From the NCBI GenBank assembly GCA_035702985.1, contig DASSZD010000190.1, positions 1 to 36,622 of the forward strand: a DNA stretch of 36,622 nucleotides, written 5' to 3'. Shown here one piece after another: positions 31,461 through 36,622 of this stretch (position 1 is the first letter of the stretch; every line of letters starts with the position of its first letter). The notes beneath the pieces are model-generated. The model ran no database searches. It was not told where the DNA came from and was given only the letters and a program-made list of their open reading frames with translations. The position numbers and the translations under genes were made by a program. The DNA comes from JAKAXG01 sp035702985. Its GTDB lineage: Bacteria > Actinomycetota > Acidimicrobiia > Acidimicrobiales > Palsa-688.

Positions 31461-32282
31461 ATGACCGTCGCCTTCGCCGTCGCCCTGGCTGTTGCCGTGA
31501 TCGCCCTGGTCGCTCTGGCCCTCACCGCCCGGACCAGGTCGGCCGCGGTCCGCCGGGAGCGCCGGGTGGCGGACAGGCACAGCCGGGCCGCGGAGGAGGC
31601 GAGAAAGGCCCTGGAGACGGCCCGCTCGGAGGCCGCCGTGGCCCGCGACGAGGCGGAGGTGGCGCGCGCCGAGGCGGACGTGGCCCGGGCCGCCGTCGAC
31701 GAGGCGGAGCGGCGGGTGCTGGAGGCGGACCGCCGGGCCGAGACGTTCCAGGCGGAGATCCTGCGGGCCGAGTCGGTGGCCGCCGAGCGGCGGGCCGAAT
31801 CGGCGGTCACCCCCGGCTCGGGGGCGGTGCTGTGGCAGCTGGAGAGGCTGCGGTGCGAGCGCGAGTGGTCCGAGGTGGTCGGCCCCGGCGTGGCTCTACC
31901 GGTCGCGTGGGACGAGACCCTGGGCGCGGTGCTGGCAACCGAGATGGCCATCGTCCGGGAGGTCATCGGCACCCCGGGCCAGGTGCTCAGCTCCGGGTCG
32001 GTGGCGTTGTCGGAACTGGCTCAGGCGGCGGCGACGGTCCGCCTGGGGGTGGAGCTGCTGCGCACCCTGGCCCGGTCCGGGGAGGAGATGGTCATCACCG
32101 TCTCCTCCGACGCAGTGGCGGTGGACCAGCGCGTCATCGGGCCGGCGTCGCCCGAGCTGCTCGACCAGCTGCGCCAGGTGGCCCGGTCGGCCGGTTCGGA
32201 CATCACCGTGGAGGCCGACGACCAGCGTCTCCTGGCCCGGCTGGACCTGCCGCTGCGAGGATCCCGCTCCGTGGTCCGCTGA
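31461..32282 (+). CDS. Membrane-anchored coiled-coil protein with a degenerate GHKL-like C-terminus
   Basis: A 273-residue protein. Residues 1-22 are one membrane helix, followed by a basic stop-transfer (RTRSAAVRRERR). Residues 30-118 are a long charged Ala/Glu/Arg coiled coil. Residues 124-268 form a compact domain beginning LWQLERLRCEREWSEVVG. Its end (LRQVARSAGSDITVEADDQRLLARLDLPL) resembles the last helix and strands of histidine-kinase ATPase domains, but no Asn-containing N box or DxGxG loop is present, so ATP binding is doubtful. The domain assignment is my inference from pattern alone. It is divergent from the MetOD-GHKL gene and could be its partner. Confidence 0.7.
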   Translation: MTVAFAVALAVAVIALVALALTARTRSAAVRRERRVADRHSRAAEEARKALETARSEAAVARDEAEVARAEADVARAAVDEAERRVLEADRRAETFQAEILRAESVAAERRAESAVTPGSGAVLWQLERLRCEREWSEVVGPGVALPVAWDETLGAVLATEMAIVREVIGTPGQVLSSGSVALSELAQAAATVRLGVELLRTLARSGEEMVITVSSDAVAVDQRVIGPASPELLDQLRQVARSAGSDITVEADDQRLLARLDLPLRGSRSVVR

Positions 32283-32316
32283 GCCCGGGCCACCCCCGGC
32301 CGGCCCGCCCCCGGGC
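32283..32316. terminator. GC hairpin between convergent genes at 32.3 kb
   Basis: GCCCGGG (32283-32289) pairs with CCCGGGC (32310-32316), enclosing GGCCGGCC. It begins directly after the TGA at 32280-32282 and lies just before the stop of the convergent glycosyltransferase gene. Plausible bidirectional terminator without a T tract. Confidence 0.45.
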
Positions 32317-32319
32317 GGA

Positions 32320-33399
32320 TCAGACGGGCCGGCCGGCTGCGCTCTCGTACAGCTGGACGTACCGGTCGGCGAGGCGCTCCATGGAGAAGTGGTGGGCCCG
32401 CTCCAGACCCCGGTCGATCAGGCCGCCCCGCGGTCCGTCCCCGACCGCCTCCTGGATGGCCTTGGCCAGGCCACCGGGATCGCCGGGCTCCACCAGGCGC
32501 CCCTCGACCTCGTGGCGCACCACCCTGCGGTAGCCCGGGATGTCGCTGGCCACGACGGCGGTGGACGCAGCGAGCGCCTCGAGCAGCACGACCCCGAAGC
32601 TCTCACCGTGCAGGGAGGGGGCGCAGAACACGTGGGCGGCACGCAGGCGCCGTACCTTCTCGGTCTCCGATATGTGGCCGAGCCACTCGATGCGATGGTC
32701 GTCGGACCGCCGCCGCTTCAGCTTCGCCGTCTCGGGGCCACTCGAGGCCACCCAGAGACGGACGTCGTCGCCGAGGAGGTCCAGGGCGTCGAGGAGGACC
32801 GACAGGCCCTTACGCGGCTCGTGCCGGCCGATGAAGAGCACCGTCGGCTCCCTGCTCTTCGGCACCTCCTCGCCGCCCTGGTAGCGGGCCGCGTCGACGC
32901 CGTTCCACAGAAGCTCGTAGCGGCCGCCGAACGCCTCGGTGGCGGTCTGCAGGGCATCCTGCGACACCGCCGCCCGCACCGCCAGGTGGTCTACACACCA
33001 TCGGGCCAGGCCCGGCAGGGCCCGAACCCACGAGTTGGGCCCGGACCGGTGGAAGGTGCCCACGAGCGGGGTGGACGCGGATATCAGAGCGGTGAGGGAC
33101 GGACCGGGAGTGAGCGGCTCGTGCAGGTGGACGACGTCGAACTGTTCGTCGCGCAGGGCCCGGATGGTGCGCAGGGCGGCCGCCGGGTCGGGGGCGATGG
33201 GGGCGACCGAACCGTTGTCCGCGACCGGGATGGAGTTGCCCAGCGGGGTGACGCTCGGGTGGGGTGGGGGCCCGTCGCACGGGGCGAGGACCCGGGCCTG
33301 GATGCCTCGTCGTTGCAGGGCGCAGGCAAGATCGAGCACCTGGGCCTGGACGCCACCGGCGAGCGTGAGGCTGTAGGGGCAGACGATGCCTACCCGCAT
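32320..33399 (-). CDS. GT4 glycosyltransferase, PimA-like (phosphatidylinositol mannosyltransferase type)
   Basis: A 359-residue GT-B enzyme. MRVGIVCPYSLTLAGGVQAQVLDLA is the opening of PimA-type mannosyltransferases, which use GDP-mannose to start PIM synthesis at the membrane. DVVHLHEPLTPGPSLTAL, VLFIGRHEPRKGLSVLLDAL and the E-x7-E motif in HGESFGVVLLEALAASTAVVASDIPGYRRVV follow. No neighbouring acyltransferase or PI synthase gene supports the PimA assignment, so a related lipid or sugar acceptor is possible. Upstream, TAGGTT (33430-33435, minus) could be the -10 box with a leader of about 23 bases; no Shine-Dalgarno sequence is clear. The gap 33400-33568 shows nothing else. Confidence 0.85.
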   Translation of the reverse strand: MRVGIVCPYSLTLAGGVQAQVLDLACALQRRGIQARVLAPCDGPPPHPSVTPLGNSIPVADNGSVAPIAPDPAAALRTIRALRDEQFDVVHLHEPLTPGPSLTALISASTPLVGTFHRSGPNSWVRALPGLARWCVDHLAVRAAVSQDALQTATEAFGGRYELLWNGVDAARYQGGEEVPKSREPTVLFIGRHEPRKGLSVLLDALDLLGDDVRLWVASSGPETAKLKRRRSDDHRIEWLGHISETEKVRRLRAAHVFCAPSLHGESFGVVLLEALAASTAVVASDIPGYRRVVRHEVEGRLVEPGDPGGLAKAIQEAVGDGPRGGLIDRGLERAHHFSMERLADRYVQLYESAAGRPV

Positions 33400-33568
33400 C
33401 GGATGTCGATCTCGGGGGCGATACCACGCAACCTAGGGCAATCACCGCGGTGATGTAGGTGCAGGCCGGCTGCCAATCCGAACATCCCGGCCGGAGCAGC
33501 CGGGCCGGAGGCGCTTCCCGGCGGCCGGGCTGCCGCCGGCCGGCCCCGGGGGGCGGCCGCACGCGAGC

Positions 33569-33620
33569 GTCAGGCCCCCGCCCGGGTGACCGTCAGGCCC
33601 CCGCCCGGGTGAACGTCAGG
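33569..33620. repeat. 23-bp tandem duplication at the 3' end of the DHFR-like gene
   Basis: Two near-identical units, 33569-33591 and 33592-33614, both containing GGCCCCCGCCCGGGTGA and differing only at the penultimate base, are followed by the start of a third (33615-33620). The stop codon of the reductase gene lies in the second unit and is repeated in the first. The period is not a multiple of three, so only one copy can be coding in frame. Confidence 0.82.
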
Positions 33621-34246
33621 TGCGTCACGCCGCTGGGCGGGGACACCACCTCGAGGTCGAAGCCCTTCTCGAGGCCCTCCAGTCCCTCCCAGAGGCTCAC
33701 GCCCCGGCCGAGCAGGATCGGCACGACCACGACGTGCAGGTGGTCGACGAGCCCTTCGGCGAGGAAGGCGCGGATGACGGTCGGGCCTCCGCCGATGCGC
33801 ACGTCCTGGCCTCCGGCCGCGGCCCGGGCCGTCTCCAGCGCCTGGGCCGGGGACGCATCGACGAAGTGGAACGTGGTGCCGCCCTCCATCTCGATCGGCG
33901 GGCGGGGGTGGTGGGTGAGGACGAAGGTCGGGGTGCGGAACGGCGGGTTCGGACCCCACCATCCCTTCCAGTCGGGGTCCTCGTGCCACCCGGGCGGGCC
34001 GAACTTCCCGGCGCCCATGATCTCGGCACCGATCCCGACGGAATGCTTCCGGGCGAACGCGTCGTCGGCCCCGGCCGTCCCGCCGGGCTGGCCGAGCACC
34101 TGGTGGCGGCCCCACCGGGTCGCGATCATCCACTCGACGAGACGGTGCCCGGCGTGGCCGAACGGCGCGTCGAGCGCTTGGCCCTCACCGGTGCCGAAGC
34201 CGTCGAGCGAGACGGAGAAGTTGTGAACGCGGGCCAGCGACGTCAC
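33593..34246 (-). CDS. DHFR/RibD C-terminal-like reductase
   Basis: A 217-residue member of the 'dihydrofolate reductase family' that resembles the RibD reductase domain. Residues start VTSLARVHNFSVSLDGFG, followed by TFVLTHHPRPPIEM and the cofactor-binding VRIGGGPTVIRAFLAEGLVDHLHVVVVPILLGRGVSLW. It would be an NADPH-dependent reductase of unknown substrate; true folate reductase activity is doubtful. The GTG at 34246 has AGGAG six bases upstream, one of the few clear Shine-Dalgarno sequences here. The C-terminus lies in a 23-bp tandem duplication. The 145-base gap upstream shows no further gene. Confidence 0.88.
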   Translation of the reverse strand: MTSLARVHNFSVSLDGFGTGEGQALDAPFGHAGHRLVEWMIATRWGRHQVLGQPGGTAGADDAFARKHSVGIGAEIMGAGKFGPPGWHEDPDWKGWWGPNPPFRTPTFVLTHHPRPPIEMEGGTTFHFVDASPAQALETARAAAGGQDVRIGGGPTVIRAFLAEGLVDHLHVVVVPILLGRGVSLWEGLEGLEKGFDLEVVSPPSGVTHLTFTRAGA

Positions 34247-34391
34247 CGGGTGCTCCTCTACTGGTTGCGGGTCAGCACCTGCTGACCCGGGCGTGGACCG
34301 ACCTCGTCGGCCCGCCTTCGGTTTCCGACGTACATCAGCGCCGGGAATCATCGGGGCTGGAGGTGGGACCGGATTCTGGTAGCCACGGGGT

Positions 34392-35153
34392 ATGGCGAGC
34401 GACGCTCCGATCGACCCGGCAGAGCACATGCGACGGACGCGGGAGGCGTATGACCGGCTGGCTGCGGTGTGGTCCCGGACCACCGATGACGGACCGTGGA
34501 ACGGTCACCTCGAGCGGCCGGCCCTCCGATCGTTGATCCCGCCCGACCTGACCGGAATGACGGTGCTCGACGCCGGGTGCGGATCCGGCGCCCAGGCGGA
34601 GTGGCTCCTGGACCGGGGCGCCGACGTGATCGGCATGGACCTCAGCGCTGCCATGATCGAGCAGGCGGAGCGACGTTGCGCCGGGCGCGGCAGGTTCTTC
34701 GTGGCCGACCTGGCCATGCCGTTGCCGCTCGAACCGGGGTCCGTGGATGGCGTGACGTGCTCTCTCGCTCTCCACTACCTCCGGGACTGGTCAGTTGCAC
34801 TCGGATCGTTTGCCCGGGTACTCCGGCCCCGCGGGTGGGCGGTCCTGTCGTTGGATCATCCGTTCGCCCCTCCACTGGCCACCCAGCGGGGCGGATACTT
34901 CGACACTCAATTGGTCAGCGACAAATGGCGGAAGGCCGACGTCGAGGTCACCCAGCACTTCTGGCGGCGACCCCTGTCGGCGACGGTCGACGCCTTTGCT
35001 GATGCCGGGTTCGCGGTTGAGCGGATCGCCGAGGCTCGACCCTCAGCCGAGGCCATGGCCCGTTTTCCCGACGAGCTCGGCGACCTCGCCGGCGTACCGA
35101 ACTTCATCGTGTTCCGGCTCCGCCTCCCGGCCGACATCGAACGTGGAGGCTGA
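34392..35153 (+). CDS. Class I SAM-dependent methyltransferase, substrate unknown
   Basis: A 253-residue Rossmann-fold methyltransferase of the Methyltransf_11 type. Motif I is VLDAGCGSGAQAEWLLDRGADVIGMDLSAAMIEQA, then FVADLAMPLPLEPGSVDGVTCSLALHYL and the post-core ARVLRPRGWAVLSLDHPF. The C-terminal third likely shapes the substrate pocket. Upstream, TAGCCA ends six bases before the ATG, close to the leaderless pattern but with A instead of T at the last position. Neighbours give no pathway hint. The gene looks slightly less GC-biased than the core genes, suggesting an accessory gene. Confidence 0.88.
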   Translation: MASDAPIDPAEHMRRTREAYDRLAAVWSRTTDDGPWNGHLERPALRSLIPPDLTGMTVLDAGCGSGAQAEWLLDRGADVIGMDLSAAMIEQAERRCAGRGRFFVADLAMPLPLEPGSVDGVTCSLALHYLRDWSVALGSFARVLRPRGWAVLSLDHPFAPPLATQRGGYFDTQLVSDKWRKADVEVTQHFWRRPLSATVDAFADAGFAVERIAEARPSAEAMARFPDELGDLAGVPNFIVFRLRLPADIERGG

Positions 35154-35231
35154 CCCTGGCATCGCCGCTTCGCGGGCAGCGCTCAGGGCACGGGCGGCCG
35201 CTTGGGGTGGGAACACCGGGAGCGACCTACC

Positions 35232-35237
35232 TAGCAT
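35232..35237 (+). promoter_or_regulatory. -10 hexamer TAGCAT of the small gene at 35245
   Basis: TAGCAT ends seven bases before the ATG. The spacer CAGAGGA could also serve as a weak ribosome-binding site if transcription starts earlier. Confidence 0.45.
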
Positions 35238-35244
35238 CAGAGGA

Positions 35245-35505
35245 ATGAGCGGGGGATGGTTCTACTACGAGGGGGACGATCGTCCGAAGCCGACGGCAGA
35301 GCAACGAGCCGCTGCCGACGGGGCGGAGCGCGACCGGTCCGGGAGGCTCGGTCCCAGGCAGGCTCAGATCTCGATCGACATCTACGAGGAAGAGACCACG
35401 ATGACGATGGGCTTCGGTGGTGGGCGCATGACGCCCGACGAGGTCCGGTACCGGTCGAGAGAGATCATCGCCCGGGCGATCGGGGAGCTGCGGCGACACT
35501 TGTGA
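35245..35505 (+). CDS. Small hydrophilic protein, unknown
   Basis: An 86-residue protein that I do not recognise. It starts MSGGWFYYEGDDRPKPTAEQ, has a charged middle, then a strand-like QAQISIDIYEEETTMTMGFGGG and a basic helix PDEVRYRSREIIARAIGELRRHL. The TAGCAT hexamer in front and the four-base overlap (GTGA) with the following lipoprotein gene support it being real. It has no signal peptide or membrane segment. Function cannot be inferred. Confidence 0.6.
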   Translation: MSGGWFYYEGDDRPKPTAEQRAAADGAERDRSGRLGPRQAQISIDIYEEETTMTMGFGGGRMTPDEVRYRSREIIARAIGELRRHL

Positions 35506-35885
35506 GACGGCCGATGATCCACCTGGCGTCAGGAGCGGCGGTCGTCCTGGCTGTAGCCGGATGCGGCTCGGCGGCGACCGGGCGACCCTCTTCTGTCGGA
35601 TCCGGGCCGTCCGCCACGTCCTCACCGGCGTCGTGTCGTCACTTCTCCCTGTCGCTCGCCGTGGCGCGGGGAGGGCAGCCGTCGCCGCTCGCCGCCGCCG
35701 TCCGGTTCGCGAACGCTCGCAACGGACTGAGCGGATGGCGGATCCCGGCGTCGGGATGGGACGTCGTTCCCGGCCGCTCCTCCGGCGGCTCGATGACGGA
35801 GGTGCGGTCGGGAAGCACCACGCTCGAGGTCGGCCGCCTCTCCGACGGCACCTGGCAGGTGATCTCCGGGCTCCAGTGCCGGTAG
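35502..35885 (+). CDS. Small predicted lipoprotein
   Basis: A 127-residue protein. From the GTG at 35502 it starts VRRPMIHLASGAAVVLAVAGC: a basic N-region, a hydrophobic core and a lipobox with Cys21. A Ser/Thr/Pro-rich linker follows, and then a compact domain with two further Cys (residue about 47, and C-terminal QCR), possibly a disulfide. WQVISGLQC at the end resembles beta-rich secreted domains, but I recognise no family. An ATG at 35514 would shorten the basic region. It overlaps the preceding small gene by four bases, so the two are expressed together. Confidence 0.68.
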   Translation: MRRPMIHLASGAAVVLAVAGCGSAATGRPSSVGSGPSATSSPASCRHFSLSLAVARGGQPSPLAAAVRFANARNGLSGWRIPASGWDVVPGRSSGGSMTEVRSGSTTLEVGRLSDGTWQVISGLQCR

Positions 35886-35946
35886 CCGGCCGAGCCACAC
35901 AGGACGGAGTGTTCCGCACCGGGCCAGCCCGCCCGTAGTCTTGTCA

Positions 35947-35972
35947 CGCCGGCACCTGTCCAGGAGCCGGCG
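35947..35972 (+). terminator. Hairpin after the lipoprotein gene
   Basis: CGCCGGC (35947-35953) pairs with GCCGGCG (35966-35972), extended inside by CCT/AGG with one A/A mismatch. It has no T tract. It lies 61 bases after the lipoprotein stop and about 80 bases before tRNA-Leu. The remainder of the 168-base gap holds a TAGGCT hexamer (36023-36028) that could be the -10 box of the tRNA gene. Confidence 0.45.
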
Positions 35973-36022
35973 GGGAGCGGGGGCGCACAGCCTGTAGTCG
36001 CAGAGGGCCACCCAGGGGTGCG

Positions 36023-36028
36023 CTAGGC
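36023..36028 (+). promoter_or_regulatory. Candidate -10 hexamer TAGGCT of tRNA-Leu
   Basis: TAGGCT lies 25 bases upstream of the mature tRNA 5' end, a sensible distance for a pre-tRNA leader. It matches the hexamers seen before nth and trpC exactly. Confidence 0.4.
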
Positions 36029-36053
36029 TACAAAACCGCTGGTCACAGTGCCC

Positions 36054-36137
36054 GCCCGGATGGCGGAATAGGCAGACGCGATGGTCTCAAACACCATTGG
36101 CCGAAAGGTCGTGCGGGTTCGATTCCCGCTCCGGGCA
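36054..36137 (+). tRNA. tRNA-Leu (anticodon CAA)
   Basis: The acceptor stem is GCCCGGA with TCCGGGC. The anticodon stem ATGGT/ACCAT encloses the loop CTCAAAC, giving anticodon CAA, which reads UUG. The long variable arm (GGCC-GAAA-GGTC) marks a class II tRNA, and the T arm is CGGGT-TCGATTC-CCGCT (one G/T pair). A36137 is the discriminator; CCA is not encoded. Eighty-four bases. The protein-like frames on the opposite strand here are shadows. Confidence 0.97.
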
Positions 36138-36201
36138 CCCACCCACTTCCAACGCCACTCTTCGCCGAGATCCTCTCCCACCAGGAGCGGCCAACCGATT
36201 C

Positions 36202-36227
36202 GGGGGCGATGGCGCAGCCCCTTTTTT
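36202..36227 (+). terminator. Intrinsic terminator after tRNA-Leu
   Basis: GGGGC (36203-36207) pairs with GCCCC (36217-36221) across a nine-base loop, followed directly by six T (36222-36227). It is the only textbook Rho-independent terminator in the window and ends the tRNA-Leu transcript 65 bases beyond its 3' end. Confidence 0.75.
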
Positions 36228-36306
36228 GTGAGCCGGTTTGCCGACTGTGAGCTGAATTCGAGGGCGGTCCGGCGAAACGGCTCACAGTTGAAAAAGCGGC
36301 TCACAG
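36227..36306. repeat. Cluster of four GGCTCACAG-type elements forming a large dyad
   Basis: TGTGAGCCGGTTTGCCG (36227-36243) and the complement of 36270-36286 match at 15 of 17 positions, and their axis falls exactly on GAATTC (36254-36259). Two more copies are present: ACTGTGAGC (36244-36252), which can pair alternatively with GCTCACAGT (36280-36288), and GGCTCACAG (36298-36306). The 262-base gap between tRNA-Leu and the kinase gene holds nothing else besides the terminator. Function unknown: operator array, recombination site or remnant of a mobile element. Confidence 0.65.
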
Positions 36307-36400
36307 ATGCGCGTGGGATCCGATCGAGCGAGAAGCCCGGTGGCCCAACCCGGCACCGGCTGCCCCGGACCAGCGCCGGCCGGATGGCCAGGGAAGTTGC

Positions 36401-36622
36401 TCAGCCGTGGCGGGACGGAGCCGACCAGGCGACCTCCCCATCCGGGCCGTGAGGGGCAGGCGGGGGAGGGCTGACCGCATGGCCGGGCCCGTCCGGCCCG
36501 GCGTCGGGCTGGTCGCCGCTCTCGGCTTCCACCTCGGTCACGATGGGCAGCTCGATGTGCACCAGCGTGCCGCCCTCCTGCGGGACCGACACCGAGACCG
36601 AGCCTCCGTGGTCGGTGACGAC
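36401..36622 (-). CDS. Sensor histidine kinase, C-terminal end only
   Basis: The visible 73 residues continue beyond the right edge. The opening VVTDHGGSVSVSV followed by GGTLVHIELPI is the last part of a HATPase_c domain (helix after the G2 box and final strand). After that comes a low-complexity Pro/Asp/Gly tail of about 45 residues ending in SAPSRHG. The gene reads toward the repeat cluster. The sensor and phospho-acceptor regions are outside the window, so the signal and partner are unknown. Confidence 0.8.
   Translation of the reverse strand, partial: VVTDHGGSVSVSVPQEGGTLVHIELPIVTEVEAESGDQPDAGPDGPGHAVSPPPPAPHGPDGEVAWSAPSRHG

Noticed and set aside
36023..36304. Minus-strand open frames over the tRNA
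   Set aside because: They are antisense to tRNA-Leu; the protein-like phrase is the well-known artefact of translating a tRNA-Leu complement.

Overview
The window is about 36.6 kb of very GC-rich, gene-dense chromosome from an actinomycete-type bacterium. Four gene groups support this: mycothiol synthase, menaquinone biosynthesis genes, a PimA-like mannosyltransferase, and a his-trp-fab arrangement like that of Mycobacterium and Streptomyces. Two further traits, a protein with a 'methanogen output domain' next to a GHKL ATPase and widespread apparently leaderless genes, make an uncultured Acidimicrobiia-like lineage my best guess. That placement is an inference. I see no transposase, integrase, phage gene, CRISPR array or rRNA.

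Layout. 1-4.0 kb (minus): the 5' end of an isochorismate synthase gene, menG, an HtdZ-type MaoC hydratase, a small membrane protein, rlmN and mshD. 4.1-5.2 kb: nth, then a repeat-rich and structured intergenic stretch and a 60-residue helical protein. 5.2-18.2 kb (plus): hisD-C-B-H-A-F as one chain of overlapping genes, a GroES-like orphan, hisI-trpE-ygfZ, a lipoprotein, and trpC-F-B-A. hisG, hisE, a recognisable histidinol-phosphatase, trpD and trpG are not in the window. 18.2-20.8 kb: a DUF2804 protein and a glucose-dehydrogenase-like enzyme (minus), then yqgE (plus). 20.8-26.0 kb: typA and an AarF/UbiB-family kinase (minus), a YhdH-type oxidoreductase (plus) and a Bcp peroxiredoxin (minus). 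26.0-29.8 kb (minus): type II fatty-acid synthesis cluster fabD-fabH-acpP-fabF, in which FabD carries an extra biotinyl/lipoyl-like C-terminal domain. 30.0-32.3 kb: a divergent pair, a MetOD-GHKL anti-sigma-like protein and a membrane-anchored coiled-coil protein. 32.3-36.6 kb: a more accessory stretch with a glycosyltransferase, a DHFR/RibD-like reductase, a methyltransferase, a small unknown protein plus a lipoprotein, tRNA-Leu(CAA) with a T-tract terminator, an unexplained cluster of inverted repeats, and the C-terminal end of a histidine kinase.

Two sequence-level themes stand out. First, most genes that begin a transcription unit have a TANNNT hexamer (often TAGNNT or TACNNT) ending 6-9 bases before the start codon and no Shine-Dalgarno sequence. 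This is the signature of leaderless transcripts. acpP, fabD and the DHFR-like gene instead have clear Shine-Dalgarno sequences. Second, convergent gene pairs meet at palindromes, and in two cases the palindrome itself supplies both stop codons.

The best candidates for something undescribed are the FabD/BCCP-like fusion, the MetOD-GHKL/coiled-coil pair, and the GGCTCACAG dyad cluster beside tRNA-Leu.
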